A stretch of 64,000 bases of DNA, taken from positions 372,001 to 436,000 of the forward strand of contig NZ_JAEPRJ010000001.1 in assembly GCF_016651435.1 (NCBI RefSeq), in the 5' to 3' direction. The position numbers and the translations under genes were made by a program. Shown piece after piece: positions 52,578 to 62,001 of this stretch. Numbering within the stretch: position 1 is the stretch's first letter; every line of letters starts with the position of its first letter. The notes under the pieces are model-generated. The model was not told where the DNA came from. It was given only the letters and a program-made list of their open reading frames with translations, and did not search any database. This DNA comes from Catonella massiliensis (GTDB lineage Bacteria; Bacillota; Clostridia; Lachnospirales; Lachnospiraceae).

Positions 52578-53603
52578 ATGGCAGTTAAAGTTGCAATCAA
52601 TGGTTTTGGTCGTATCGGTCGTCTTGCATTTAGACAGATGTTCGGACATGAAGGTTCTGAAATCGTAGCTATCAACGATCTTACAGATCCTAAGATGCTC
52701 GCTCACCTTCTCAAATACGATTCATCACAGGGTAAGTATGCACTTGCTGATAAGGTTACAGCAGGAGAAGACAGCATCACTGTAGATGGCAAGACAATCA
52801 AGATATACAAAGAGAAGGACGCAAACAACCTTCCTTGGAAAGAGCTCGGAGTAGATGTTGTACTCGAGTGTACAGGTTTCTACACAAGCAAAGAGAAGTC
52901 ACAGGCACACATCAATGCCGGTGCTAAGAAAGTAGTTATTTCAGCTCCTGCAGGCAACGATCTTCCTACTATCGTATATAATGTTAATCACGAGAGCCTT
53001 AAGGCTGATGATGACATCATTTCAGCAGCTTCTTGTACAACAAACTGCCTTGCACCTATGGCAAAGGCACTTAACGACTTCCTTCCTATCCAGAGCGGTA
53101 TCATGTCAACTATCCACGCTTACACAGGTGACCAGATGACACTTGACGGACCTCATCCAAAGGGAGACTTAAGAAGAGCAAGAGCAGCAGCAGTTAACAT
53201 CGTTCCTAACAGCACAGGTGCAGCTAAGGCTATCGGTCTTGTTATCCCTGAGCTTAACGGCAAGCTCATCGGTTCTGCGCAGAGAGTACCTGTTCCTACA
53301 GGTTCAACAACTCTTCTTTATGCAGTAGTAAAGAGCGACAAGGAACTTACAAAGGAAGACATCAATGCAGCTATGAAAAAGGCATCAGACCCTGAGACCT
53401 TCGGATACAACGAGGACGAGATAGTTTCTTCTGATATCGTAGGTATGACCTACGGCTCACTCTTTGACGCTACTCAGACTATGGTATCAAAGGCTGGTGA
53501 CGGACTTTATCTTGTACAGGTAGTTTCCTGGTATGATAACGAGAATTCATACACATCACAGATGGTTAGAACAATTAAGTACTTCGAGAAATTTGTGAAA
53601 TAA
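52578..53603 (+). CDS. gap: Glyceraldehyde-3-phosphate dehydrogenase
   Basis: A 341-residue glycolytic GAPDH making 1,3-bisphosphoglycerate with NAD. It has the Rossmann start [40 protein letters not shown], catalytic [17 protein letters not shown] (Cys about 156), and [20 protein letters not shown]. Codon use is strongly biased, as expected for an abundant enzyme. It heads a gap-pgk-tpiA run; a hairpin with a T-run separates it from pgk and likely lets gap be expressed at a higher level. Confidence 0.97.
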   Translation: MAVKVAINGFGRIGRLAFRQMFGHEGSEIVAINDLTDPKMLAHLLKYDSSQGKYALADKVTAGEDSITVDGKTIKIYKEKDANNLPWKELGVDVVLECTGFYTSKEKSQAHINAGAKKVVISAPAGNDLPTIVYNVNHESLKADDDIISAASCTTNCLAPMAKALNDFLPIQSGIMSTIHAYTGDQMTLDGPHPKGDLRRARAAAVNIVPNSTGAAKAIGLVIPELNGKLIGSAQRVPVPTGSTTLLYAVVKSDKELTKEDINAAMKKASDPETFGYNEDEIVSSDIVGMTYGSLFDATQTMVSKAGDGLYLVQVVSWYDNENSYTSQMVRTIKYFEKFVK

Positions 53604-53614
53604 AACACGCGGTT

Positions 53615-53652
53615 AAGCCGCCGGGGGCAATGGCTCTCGGTGGCTTTTTTTA
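53615..53652 (+). terminator. Terminator or attenuator between gap and pgk
   Basis: AAGCCGCCG 53615-53623 pairs with CGGTGGCTT 53638-53646 (one G-U), followed by TTTTT. Because pgk starts 26 bases on, partial termination is plausible. Confidence 0.8.
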
Positions 53653-53677
53653 TAATAACTACATAAGGAGAAAAACA

Positions 53678-54889
53678 ATGGCGGGATTAAATAAGAAAAG
53701 CGTTGACGATATCAATGTAAAGGGCAAAAGAGTATTGGTTCGTTGTGACTTCAACGTACCACTTAAAGATGGAAAGATAACAGACGAGAACCGTCTTGTA
53801 GCAGCACTTCCTACTATCAAGAAGCTCATAGCTGACGGAGGCAAGGTTATACTCTGCTCACACCTTGGCAAACCAAAGGGAGAGCCAAAGCCTGAGCTTT
53901 CACTTGCTCCTGTAGCAGTTAGGCTCTCAGAGCTTTTAGGACAGCCTGTCAAGTTCGCTGCTGACAACGAAGTAGTTGGTCCTAACGCTAAGGCGGCAGT
54001 AGAAGCTATGAAGGATGGGGATGTTGTTCTCCTTCAGAACACCAGATACAGAGCAGAAGAGACCAAGAACGGCGAAGAATTCTCCAAGGAACTTGCTTCC
54101 CTTGCAGATGTATTTGTAAATGATGCATTTGGTACAGCCCACAGAGCGCACTGCTCAAACGTAGGAGTAACCAAGTACATCGATACCTGCGTTGTTGGCT
54201 ATCTTATGAACAAGGAAATCGAATTCCTCGGCAATGCAGTAGAGAATCCAAAGCGCCCATTTGTAGCCATACTTGGCGGTGCCAAGGTAGCAGATAAGCT
54301 CAACGTAATCAACAACCTTCTTGAGAAGTGTGACACCCTCATCATCGGCGGTGGTATGGCTTACACCTTCCTCAAGGCTCAGGGCAAGGAGATTGGACTT
54401 TCACTGGTTGACAATGATAAGATAGACTATTGTAAGGAAATGCTTGCAAAGGCAGAAAAGCTCGGCAAGAAGCTCCTTCTCCCTGTTGACTCAGTTACCA
54501 TAAAGGACTTTCCTAACCCTATAGATGCACCTGTAGAGGTAGAAGTGTATGATTCAGACCACCTTCCGGCAGATAGAGAAGGCTGCGACATCGGCCCTAA
54601 GAGTGCTGAACTTTTTGCAAATGAAGTAAAGACCGCCAAGACGGTAGTATGGAACGGACCTATGGGAGTATTTGAGAATCCTACACTTGCAGCAGGTACA
54701 CTTGCAGTAGCAAAGGCACTTGCAGAGACAGATGCTACTACCATCATCGGTGGCGGAGATTCTGCGGCAGCAGTTAACCAGATGGGATTTGGCGACAAGA
54801 TGAGCCATATATCTACAGGTGGCGGTGCTTCCCTTGAATTCCTTGAGGGCAAGGAGCTTCCGGGCGTTGCGGCTGCTAACGATAAATAA
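53678..54889 (+). CDS. pgk: Phosphoglycerate kinase
   Basis: A 403-residue kinase of normal length when started at ATG 53678 behind AAGGAG; a longer frame from 53630 runs through the terminator and is rejected. Hallmarks: [63 protein letters not shown] and the nucleotide site [17 protein letters not shown]. It makes ATP from 1,3-bisphosphoglycerate. Confidence 0.97.
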   Translation: MAGLNKKSVDDINVKGKRVLVRCDFNVPLKDGKITDENRLVAALPTIKKLIADGGKVILCSHLGKPKGEPKPELSLAPVAVRLSELLGQPVKFAADNEVVGPNAKAAVEAMKDGDVVLLQNTRYRAEETKNGEEFSKELASLADVFVNDAFGTAHRAHCSNVGVTKYIDTCVVGYLMNKEIEFLGNAVENPKRPFVAILGGAKVADKLNVINNLLEKCDTLIIGGGMAYTFLKAQGKEIGLSLVDNDKIDYCKEMLAKAEKLGKKLLLPVDSVTIKDFPNPIDAPVEVEVYDSDHLPADREGCDIGPKSAELFANEVKTAKTVVWNGPMGVFENPTLAAGTLAVAKALAETDATTIIGGGDSAAAVNQMGFGDKMSHISTGGGASLEFLEGKELPGVAAANDK

Positions 54890-54913
54890 ATAAATTTTTG
54901 AAAGGTTAACACA

Positions 54914-55660
54914 ATGAGAAGAAAAATAATAGCAGGCAACTGGAAGATGAACAAGACTCCTAGTGAGGCAGTTGCATTAGTTAATGAGTTAAAAGACTTA
55001 GTTAAAAATGACGAGGTAGATGTAGTGTACTGCGTACCTGCTATCGACATCGTTCCTGTAGTAGAGGCAGTGAAGGGCACCAATGTCAAGGTTGGTGCTG
55101 AGAACATGTACTTCGAAGAGAGCGGTGCTTACACAGGAGAGATATCAGCAGCCATGCTTAAGGATGCAGGCGTAGAATATGTAATCATCGGTCACAGCGA
55201 GAGAAGAGACTACTTTAAGGAAGATGATGTCCTCCTTAACAAAAAGGTAAAGAAGGCTATTGAGGCAGGCATCACCCCTATACTTTGCTGCGGTGAGACC
55301 CTTGAACAGAGAGAAATGGGCATAGCGGTTGACTTTATCAGACTTCAGATTAAGTCAGACTTAAAGGATGTGGCAGCCACTGATGTAGCTAAGCTTGTAA
55401 TAGCTTATGAGCCTATCTGGGCTATAGGTACAGGAAAGACAGCTACAAGTGACCAGGCTGAAGAAATCTGTAAGGCTGTTCGTGACTGCATAAGAGAGAT
55501 GTATGATGATGCTACAGCTGAGAAGGTACGTATCCAGTACGGCGGTTCTGTAAATGCAGGCAATGCAGCAGAGCTCTTCACCAAGCCAAACATTGATGGA
55601 GCACTCGTAGGTGGTGCAAGCCTTAAGGCTGACTTTGGTCAGATTGTAAATTATAAGTAG
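54914..55660 (+). CDS. tpiA: Triosephosphate isomerase
   Basis: A 248-residue TIM barrel. It has [17 protein letters not shown] (Asn/Lys active site), [13 protein letters not shown] (His about 95), the catalytic Glu in [16 protein letters not shown] and the phosphate loop [11 protein letters not shown] plus [10 protein letters not shown]. It interconverts dihydroxyacetone phosphate and glyceraldehyde 3-phosphate. It follows pgk by 24 bases. Its stop codon directly abuts sequence from the toxin-antitoxin array (GGTGTTCTATTCCG). Confidence 0.97.
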   Translation: MRRKIIAGNWKMNKTPSEAVALVNELKDLVKNDEVDVVYCVPAIDIVPVVEAVKGTNVKVGAENMYFEESGAYTGEISAAMLKDAGVEYVIIGHSERRDYFKEDDVLLNKKVKKAIEAGITPILCCGETLEQREMGIAVDFIRLQIKSDLKDVAATDVAKLVIAYEPIWAIGTGKTATSDQAEEICKAVRDCIREMYDDATAEKVRIQYGGSVNAGNAAELFTKPNIDGALVGGASLKADFGQIVNYK

Positions 55661-55689
55661 GGTGTTCTATTCCGTTATAATAACAACAC

Positions 55690-55790
55690 TTGACTTTTTA
55701 CATTGCTGTGAGATATAATACACATAGGCAAAAAGAAAATATGTATCCAATAAGATGCGAACACCCTAGAGCTGCAACTCTAGGGTGTTC
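55690..55790 (+). ncRNA. Antitoxin-like small RNA without a toxin (orphan)
   Basis: TTGACT 55690-55695, 18 bases, TATAAT 55714-55719, then a transcript ending in the hairpin GAACACCCTAGAG 55759-55771 / CTCTAGGGTGTTC 55778-55790 with loop CTGCAA. The hairpin is identical to that of the next RNA, but the guide region differs (GTATCCAATAAGATGC) and no toxin ORF lies opposite. The toxin partner appears lost or is elsewhere. Confidence 0.6.
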
Positions 55791-55812
55791 TGATCCTTGA
55801 TATTAGCAATAC

Positions 55813-55919
55813 TTGACTTTAAGGACGGTTATGAGTTATAATATATGTGCATTAGAGTTGTAACGAACCCAATGAAATTCAAAAAGCGAACACCCTAGAG
55901 CTGCAACTCTAGGGTGTTC
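55813..55919 (+). ncRNA. Antitoxin-like small RNA, module A
   Basis: TTGACT 55813-55818, 18 bases, TATAAT 55837-55842; the RNA (about 55849-55919) ends in a 13-bp hairpin GAACACCCTAGAG / CTCTAGGGTGTTC. It carries CCAATGAAATTC (55869-55880), repeated exactly at 56047-56058 over the start codon of toxin A, so it can pair with that mRNA at the translation start. Confidence 0.65.
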
Positions 55920-55936
55920 TATTCCGTCAAGGTGGC

Positions 55937-56050
55937 TTAGTCCTTTTTAGGCTGGTCGCCTTTTTCCTGTTCTCTGTCCAGCCATTTGCTTATATAGTTA
56001 GCTACTATACTCGCTATGACAGAGATTAAAAATGATGTAACGATTTCCAA
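55937..56050 (-). CDS. Fst-like small membrane toxin, copy A
   Basis: A 37-residue peptide: EIVTSFLISVIASIVANYI (membrane helix) then SKWLDREQEKGDQPKKD. The start is TTG (plus 56048-56050), nine bases after GGGAGG, since no ATG or GTG is available in frame before the upstream stop. A minus-strand promoter GTGACA-17-TATAAT lies upstream. In the mRNA leader CTCCC can pair with GGGAG of the ribosome binding site, a known way to hold type I toxin translation low. It is paralogous to copies 1 and B. Confidence 0.68.
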   Translation of the reverse strand: MEIVTSFLISVIASIVANYISKWLDREQEKGDQPKKD

Positions 56051-56096
56051 TGAAATTCACCTCCCTTCTATGCCTAGTGGGAGAGGCAACGATTAT

Positions 56097-56125
56097 ATTA
56101 TAACACATATGTTCGATTTTGTCAC
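56097..56125 (-). promoter_or_regulatory. Promoter of toxin copy A
   Basis: Minus-strand GTGACA (plus 56120-56125), 17-base spacer, TATAAT (plus 56097-56102). Confidence 0.6.
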
Positions 56126-56138
56126 ATGAGATAATGAT

Positions 56139-56245
56139 TTGACTTCTTAGCCTTAATAGGTTATAATTGTGAACATAAAAGATTATTAAGTGTTCCATGA
56201 GTTCAAAAAAACGAAAAACTCGAAGTCTGCAGCTTCGAGTTTTTC
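56139..56245 (+). ncRNA. Antitoxin-like small RNA, module B
   Basis: TTGACT 56139-56144, 17 bases, TATAAT 56162-56167; the RNA (about 56174-56245) ends in GAAAAACTCGAAG 56213-56225 / CTTCGAGTTTTTC 56233-56245, a stem unlike module A. Its guide CCATGAGTTCA (56195-56205) matches plus-strand 56380-56390 at the toxin B start with one difference that still allows a G-U pair. Confidence 0.65.
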
Positions 56246-56269
56246 TATTCCATTTTTTATAAAGGTGGC

Positions 56270-56383
56270 TTAGTCCTTTTTAGGCTGGCTGCCTTTGTTA
56301 TGCTCTCTGTCCAGCCATTTGCAGATATAGTTTGCAACTATACCTGCCATGACAGAGATTATAAAAGATATTAAATTATCCAC
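56270..56383 (-). CDS. Fst-like small membrane toxin, copy B
   Basis: A 37-residue peptide: DNLISFIISVMAGIVANYI (membrane helix) then CKWLDREHNKGSQPKKD. GTG start (plus 56381-56383) behind GGGAGGTG. The tail shares GxQPKKD with copy A, and the 5' leaders of A and B are nearly identical, so they arose by tandem duplication, while the guide sequence at the start codon has diverged with its antitoxin. Confidence 0.7.
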   Translation of the reverse strand: MDNLISFIISVMAGIVANYICKWLDREHNKGSQPKKD

Positions 56384-56427
56384 GAGTTCACCTCCCTTCT
56401 ATGCCTAGTGGGAGAGGCAACGATTAT

Positions 56428-56456
56428 ATTATAACACATACGTTCGATTTTGTCAT
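56428..56456 (-). promoter_or_regulatory. Promoter of toxin copy B
   Basis: Minus-strand ATGACA (plus 56451-56456), 17-base spacer, TATAAT (plus 56428-56433). Confidence 0.6.
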
Positions 56457-56510
56457 ATATATTCCTATCTCATTATAACAAAATAATATCAGGATTATTC
56501 CATATCTATC

Positions 56511-56539
56511 TTGCCAATTCCCCTCATAAATGCTATCAT
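56511..56539 (+). promoter_or_regulatory. thrC promoter
   Basis: TTGCCA 56511-56516, 17 bases, TATCAT 56534-56539, about 25 bases before thrC. Confidence 0.5.
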
Positions 56540-56564
56540 ACAAGACAAAATAAGGAGGTAGAAC

Positions 56565-58058
56565 ATGGATATCAAATACGTTAGCACCAGAGGAGATAAA
56601 GAAAAGGTCACAGCCTCACAGGCTATCCTACGTGGAATAGCACCTGATGGCGGTCTATATGTACCTGAGACCTTCCCAAAGCTTGATAAGAGCCTTACGG
56701 AACTTAAAGGACTTAACTATAGAGAAATAGCCTACGAAGTGATGAAGCTCTTCCTTACTGACTTCACCGAGGAAGAACTAAAAGCTTGCATAGACTCAGC
56801 CTATGACAGCAAATTCGATACAGAAGAAATAGTTCCTATGAAAGAAGCAGACGGACTTATATATCTGGAGCTGTTCCATGGACCTACCTTAGCCTTTAAG
56901 GATATGGCACTCTCCATACTTCCATATCTTATGGTTACCTCAGCAGAGAAAAACGAGCTAAAGGAGAAAATCATCATCCTCACAGCCACCTCAGGAGACA
57001 CAGGAAAGGCTGCCCTTGCAGGCTTTGCAGATGTGGAGGGCACAGGCATCATAGTATTTTACCCAAAAGACGGTGTCAGCCCCTTTCAGAGACAGCAGAT
57101 GGTTACCGAAAAAGGAAAGAATACCTCGGTAGTAGCCATAGAGGGCAACTTCGATGATGCGCAAAACGGAGTAAAGGCCATCTTCTCCGACAAAGCTCTC
57201 GCTGCAGAGCTAAAAGAAAAGGGCTATGTATTCTCATCAGCCAACTCCATAAATATAGGAAGACTTGTACCTCAGATAGTCTACTATGTATATGCCTATG
57301 TGAAGCTGCTTAATGAGGGGAAGCTTAGTCCGGGTGAAATTCTTGATGTCTGCGTGCCTACAGGCAACTTCGGCAACATCCTTGCGGCAAGCTTTGCTAA
57401 AGAGCTTGGACTTCCGCTTGGCAAGCTCATCTGCGCCTCTAACACCAACAAGGTACTCTTTGACTTCTTTAAGACAGGCACCTACGATAGAGACAGGGAG
57501 TTCACCCTCACCATATCACCAAGTATGGACATACTCATATCAAGCAACCTAGAGAGACTGATATACAAACTCTGCGACTGTGATGCGGCTAAAAACGCTA
57601 AGTTTATGAGTGAACTGGTAAATGAAGGCAGATACACCATAGACAAAGCCATGGCAGATAAGCTTACTGACTTTGAAGCAGGATTTGCCACAGAAGAAGA
57701 TACACTTCATACAATTAAAGAAGTATTTGACAAGACAGGCTATGTCATAGATACCCATACAGCAGTTGCGGCATTTGTGGCAAATGAATATAGAAATAAG
57801 AATACTTCACATAATAAGCTTCTCATAGCCTCCACAGCAAGCCCGTTCAAATTCGCAGGAAGCGTACTAAAAGCCATGGAAAATGACAAAGTAGAGAACT
57901 TTACATCAGAATGGGACAAAATAAGAGAACTTGAAAGAATATCAGGAAAGAAACTCCCTGAGACAGCACGTGATATAGAGAATGCGAAAGTCATCCACAA
58001 AGACATCTGCGCCAAAGATGAAATGAAAGCCCTGGTAAAAGAAAAAATATTAAAATAA
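56565..58058 (+). CDS. thrC: Threonine synthase
   Basis: A 497-residue PLP enzyme converting O-phosphohomoserine to threonine, of the longer class. It has the start YVSTRGDKEKVTASQAILRGIAPDGGLYVPE, the PLP lysine in GPTLAFKDMALSI (about 112), TATSGDTGKAALAG, and VCVPTGNFGNILAA. It starts after AAGGAGG and stands alone. Other threonine genes are not in the window. Confidence 0.95.
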   Translation: MDIKYVSTRGDKEKVTASQAILRGIAPDGGLYVPETFPKLDKSLTELKGLNYREIAYEVMKLFLTDFTEEELKACIDSAYDSKFDTEEIVPMKEADGLIYLELFHGPTLAFKDMALSILPYLMVTSAEKNELKEKIIILTATSGDTGKAALAGFADVEGTGIIVFYPKDGVSPFQRQQMVTEKGKNTSVVAIEGNFDDAQNGVKAIFSDKALAAELKEKGYVFSSANSINIGRLVPQIVYYVYAYVKLLNEGKLSPGEILDVCVPTGNFGNILAASFAKELGLPLGKLICASNTNKVLFDFFKTGTYDRDREFTLTISPSMDILISSNLERLIYKLCDCDAAKNAKFMSELVNEGRYTIDKAMADKLTDFEAGFATEEDTLHTIKEVFDKTGYVIDTHTAVAAFVANEYRNKNTSHNKLLIASTASPFKFAGSVLKAMENDKVENFTSEWDKIRELERISGKKLPETARDIENAKVIHKDICAKDEMKALVKEKILK

Positions 58059-58188
58059 GCCAAAAAAAATATAAAAATGACATAGACTTGCCACAAACAG
58101 GGTCTATAATCCGAGTTGTAAACAATATTTAGTCAGTAATCTTTTTAACATAAGATTATAATTTAATAAAAACTTAAGATAAGAATGC

Positions 58189-58217
58189 TTGACCTTTAGC
58201 GAAATTATTGTTATAAT
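58189..58217 (+). promoter_or_regulatory. Strong promoter of the 972-residue surface protein gene
   Basis: TTGACC 58189-58194, 17 bases, TATAAT 58212-58217, close to consensus. Confidence 0.75.
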
Positions 58218-58223
58218 CGTTGT

Positions 58224-58356
58224 GTTATTGGAAAGATTATATCCTGAATCAAGAATCTTGCAGTAAGAAGCACCGCTTAGTACCGGCTATGCGACTGAAA
58301 GTAAGGCTTTTGAAGCAGGACATAAGGAAACCCGAATTTAAGGAGGAAGAAAAAAG
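58224..58356 (+). promoter_or_regulatory. Long, partly structured 5' leader of the surface protein gene
   Basis: About 133 transcribed bases before the start codon. AAGATT 58233-58238 / AATCTT 58254-58259 and GCTT 58306-58309 / AAGC 58313-58316 form hairpins, and the segment near 58268-58335 looks like folded RNA. Long stable leaders are usual for abundant surface-layer mRNAs. I could not match it to c-di-GMP or other riboswitch classes. Confidence 0.4.
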
Positions 58357-61275
58357 ATGAAGAATTTCAGTAAGAAACTCTCATTCGTAATGGCTACCGC
58401 TATGGTGGTAACATCCCTTTACGCACCACAGGGAGCAGAGGCAGCTACAACTAATAAGATTGTAGAGAAGAACAGCAAGAGTGCTGTTAAGAGAAAGAAT
58501 ATCTACATCGGCGGACAGGTTGTAGATTTCGATGCTGTAGTTAAGGGAAAAGTTGTTAAGGATTCTAAGGGTACTTGGAAGTCAAGCGACTCTAAGATCG
58601 CATCTGTTGACAAGAACGGTAAGGTAAAGGCTCGTAAGAATGGTAGGGTTACCATTTCTTTCAAGACAAAGGCTACAAAGAAGACTAAGTCTGTTACCGT
58701 TAAGATGACAATCGACGCTAGAACAAGAGCATCTAAGATGACTCTTACTCCTTCAGCAGTAGTTGTTAAGGAAGGCGAGAAGTCAACAGTCGGCGTAAAC
58801 TACGAGATCTCAAAGAAGATTAAGGCAGCTGGCGGCAAGGCAACAACTTACAAGCTTTTTGTTGAGTCTTCAGATGAGAAGGTAGCAAAGGCTTATGTAG
58901 AAGGCAATAACAAGATTGTAGTAGAGGGTGTTGCTAAGTCAGCTACTCCTGTATCAATCACTGTTTATTCAGCTCAGGTTTATAAACTTGAAAATGCTAA
59001 AAAAGTAAAATATAAGCTTACAGAGAAGTTTGACGTTAAGGTTAACGGCAAGTTCGATGCTAAGCAGGTAAGAGCTAACAAGATTTCTGTAGTTGGTACT
59101 AACCTTTCTACAAAGGCAGCTGCTTACGTAGTAAAGAACACCAACGGTATCGTTCTTAACTTAAAGGACAACGTAGAAGTTAACGAGGCTGGTACAGTAG
59201 CTACTCTTGAGTCAGTAGTTGGACAGATTCCTGCTGGATTATACACAGTTACTTTCGATAAGGAAGATCCAGTTGAGTTTACAGCAGTTAAGCAGGTAGT
59301 AGAGAAGATCGTTATCGAGCCAGCTGACAAGCTCATCTTAAAGGGTATCAACGATCCTGACAATAAGGTAGCTTATGCATACTACAAGGTACTTGACAAC
59401 TTCGGTGAGAATGTAACAGAGCAGCCACTTGGCGCTAACATCTATGCAAACGGTAAGCCTGTAACAAAGAAGGGTGAAGTTGAGTTCACAAATAACAGCG
59501 CATTCATCCTTGGCAGCACATTTGGTCTTACACTTGTAGACCAGAACTCAGGAAAGACAGCTAATGCTGTTCTTACAGTAAGCAGAGAGTCTGTACTTTC
59601 AGAGGCTTCATTCAAGGGAGTATATGACAAGAAGGAGAAGAAGTTCGTTAAAACTCTTAGCGAGAGAGCTGACCTTAACGACTATGTACTTCTTTTCGAA
59701 GGAAAAGATCAGTACGGACGTACAAAGAACAATGCTGATAAGCTTCAGGTAACCATCGCTGGTTCTACAGGTCTTCAGGTTAAGACTGGTAAGGTTGATC
59801 AGATTAAGGTTGACGGCGTTGAGTACATGACATTTGGTCTTGATAGATTTACACAGGGCAAGCTTATGGCTGGTGAGGCTACTGTTCAGGCATTCTCACT
59901 TGAGAGTGGTAAGCAGTCAACTCCTGTTAAGGTTAACGTAGTAGCTTCTACAGAGGTTAAGACACTTTCTATCGGAAATGGTCCTAAGACTATCGTAGCT
60001 GGTGAAGATGCAGAGCTTTCATACTCAGCTACAGATGCAGATGGAAAGCCTGTTACAGACTTTGATATTCTTAGCAGAGTAACACTTAATGGTGGTAAAG
60101 AAGTTAATGGTAAGAAGGGTCTTAGATTCGAGAAGAAGGATGGCAAGGTAGTTCTTATTTACCATCCAGTTGCAGATGCAAACATCGATAGAGCAGTTAC
60201 AGAGTATGTATCTTATGTAACTCAGACTAACAATGTAGGAAACGCTGTACTTACAGTAAATCCTGCAAGAGTTCCTACAAAGATTGCCGGACTTAAGAAG
60301 GATGTTGCTACAGCACTTACTGGTAAAGATGGTGCTGGTAATACACTTACAATCAAGGCTGGTGACATTGCATTAAAGGATCAGTATGGTGATGATCTCG
60401 ATGTTAAGAAGGCACTTGGTACTGATTATGACATCTTAGTTAAGCTTGAAGAAGGTAAGAAGAACAATGGATTTAGTGATTATGGTACAAATGCAAATGG
60501 CACTTATGTAGCATCATTTGGTGCTATAAGTGGTAGTAATGTAGCTTTAACTGGAGACCCTAATCTTGTAACTGCTACTGTAACAAATCCTGCTATCTCA
60601 GCTTCATTTGGTGTTGAGCTTTCACTTCTTAAGAAGAAGAGTGCAACAGAAGTTGTAGAAGTTTCAGGAAGCAAGTATTCATTCAGAATAAATGCAGCAC
60701 CTGTAAAAGACCTTAAAAATATAAAGGTTGAGATTCCTCTTGCTAAAGCTGGAAGTACTGCAAAGATTAAGGTTACAGCTACAATTGATGGTAAGGCTGT
60801 AAAGCTTGAGGCAAACACTGACTATCAGGTAATTGATAACACAGTTCCAGCTACACTTCCTGTTGGAACTACAAAGGGTAAGGCAAATGCTAGCATTATG
60901 CTCTTAGATGGTTCAGGTAAAATCTTAACTCAGGAATATGAGTTCAGCAAAGATGCACCTGTTCTTTCATCAGCAGAAATTAAAGAAGGAACAAATGGTG
61001 AACTTAATCATGGTGCTGCAATAGATGCAACTGCAGTATTAGCTGCCCTTGATTTGGAAGACCAGTATGGTGTTACTGTTACTCCTACTCCTACAACCGC
61101 ATTCTTAACATTCAGCAATGTTAAAGATGGTGTAGCAATCACAAGCAATGGTTCAAGCGGTGCTAAAATTGATACAGCAGAAGCTGCAAAGCTCGCTGTT
61201 GGCGATAAGATTAGAATCAAAGTTGCTTTCCCTGGCACAAGCTATGTATTTGAGGATGATTTCGTTATTAAATAA
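58357..61275 (+). CDS. Abundant-type secreted surface protein with Ig-like N-terminus
   Basis: A 972-residue exported protein: signal peptide MKNFSKKLSFVMATAMVVTS to about Ala29 (GAEAA), then a Big2-like domain (about 45-125, WKSSDSKIASVDKNGKVKARKNGRVTISF) and several beta-rich domains without a family I recognise. The sequence is Lys/Val/Ala/Gly rich and I see no cysteine. No SLH, LPXTG or choline-binding repeats are seen. Codon use in the first two thirds resembles gap (biased), the promoter is near consensus and the leader is long, all pointing to high expression; an S-layer or major matrix protein is a fair inference. AAGGAGGAAG is the ribosome binding site, and a terminator follows. Confidence 0.85.
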   Translation: MKNFSKKLSFVMATAMVVTSLYAPQGAEAATTNKIVEKNSKSAVKRKNIYIGGQVVDFDAVVKGKVVKDSKGTWKSSDSKIASVDKNGKVKARKNGRVTISFKTKATKKTKSVTVKMTIDARTRASKMTLTPSAVVVKEGEKSTVGVNYEISKKIKAAGGKATTYKLFVESSDEKVAKAYVEGNNKIVVEGVAKSATPVSITVYSAQVYKLENAKKVKYKLTEKFDVKVNGKFDAKQVRANKISVVGTNLSTKAAAYVVKNTNGIVLNLKDNVEVNEAGTVATLESVVGQIPAGLYTVTFDKEDPVEFTAVKQVVEKIVIEPADKLILKGINDPDNKVAYAYYKVLDNFGENVTEQPLGANIYANGKPVTKKGEVEFTNNSAFILGSTFGLTLVDQNSGKTANAVLTVSRESVLSEASFKGVYDKKEKKFVKTLSERADLNDYVLLFEGKDQYGRTKNNADKLQVTIAGSTGLQVKTGKVDQIKVDGVEYMTFGLDRFTQGKLMAGEATVQAFSLESGKQSTPVKVNVVASTEVKTLSIGNGPKTIVAGEDAELSYSATDADGKPVTDFDILSRVTLNGGKEVNGKKGLRFEKKDGKVVLIYHPVADANIDRAVTEYVSYVTQTNNVGNAVLTVNPARVPTKIAGLKKDVATALTGKDGAGNTLTIKAGDIALKDQYGDDLDVKKALGTDYDILVKLEEGKKNNGFSDYGTNANGTYVASFGAISGSNVALTGDPNLVTATVTNPAISASFGVELSLLKKKSATEVVEVSGSKYSFRINAAPVKDLKNIKVEIPLAKAGSTAKIKVTATIDGKAVKLEANTDYQVIDNTVPATLPVGTTKGKANASIMLLDGSGKILTQEYEFSKDAPVLSSAEIKEGTNGELNHGAAIDATAVLAALDLEDQYGVTVTPTPTTAFLTFSNVKDGVAITSNGSSGAKIDTAEAAKLAVGDKIRIKVAFPGTSYVFEDDFVIK

Positions 61276-61344
61276 TGATGTTATCTTATCATAAGATTGC
61301 AGGGTAAAGAGATTACATTAGTAGTTTCAAATAAGCAATAATAG

Positions 61345-61388
61345 GCACCACCGTATTTATGGCAACATAGGTACGGTGGTGCTTTTTT
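61345..61388 (+). terminator. Terminator of the surface protein gene
   Basis: GCACCACCGTA 61345-61355 pairs with TACGGTGGTGC 61372-61382, followed by TTTTTT. Confidence 0.92.
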
Positions 61389-61584
61389 GTGTATAGTAGA
61401 AAATTGTAATTATGAAAAATAGCCACAACATAGTATTTTCTGTATACCTGGCAGAGCACATTTCTAACAGCTTCAGTCCCTAATCTACTTGGCACCATGA
61501 AAGATTAGGCAAAGGCGAAGGTGCAAAGACAAACCAGAAGCTGGAAGAAACCGGATATGAGGCAAATACCAGAACCACACAGCA

Positions 61585-61661
61585 TAGAATAATAAATTCT
61601 AAGCGAGCGTGTTAGGCGAAGCGAAGCGGATGCCGGAGCGAGTCTGAAATTTATTATTCTA
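61585..61661. repeat. 77-bp palindromic dispersed repeat, copy 1
   Basis: TAGAATAATAAATT 61585-61598 and AATTTATTATTCTA 61648-61661 are perfect inverted ends around a GC-rich core with GCGAAGCGAAGCGG. An almost identical copy is at 62002-62078 and a third starts at 63970. Confidence 0.85.
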
Positions 61662-62001
61662 GGCGTGACTAGGGTGGAAACTTGAAAATCATTGTACAAA
61701 GTGAAAGTATTAGAGGTAAAAATAGGATTGCAAACTTGAAAATCATTATTAAAAGTGAAAGTATCATAGGTAATGAAGATGTGTAACGAGTTTGAAATTT
61801 ACTACTCTAAGTGTGACTAGAACTATAATTATAAAACAAAGCCATAGCAGAGAGTTTTGCGCACCTAGCAGAGCATATTTCTTACAGTTGCAGCATACAA
61901 TCCACTTGGAGCTAGGAAAGATTAGGCAAAGGCGAAGGTGCAAAGAAATGCCAGAAGCTAAAAGAAAGTGAATTTGAGGAAGATACCAAAACCCCACAGC
62001 A

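Noticed and set aside
55998..56198. A 66-residue minus-strand frame over toxin A
   Set aside because: It runs through the toxin promoter and leader in a different frame; the 37-residue frame shared with the paralogues is the conserved one.
58224..58356. c-di-GMP riboswitch before the surface protein gene
   Set aside because: The conserved GGCAAACC and GACGCAAAGCC (class I) elements are absent, and class II features could not be aligned convincingly.
61313..61997. Three minus-strand frames of 61-77 residues
   Set aside because: They cross the terminator and repeats, lack ribosome binding sites and do not keep frame between the two repeat copies.
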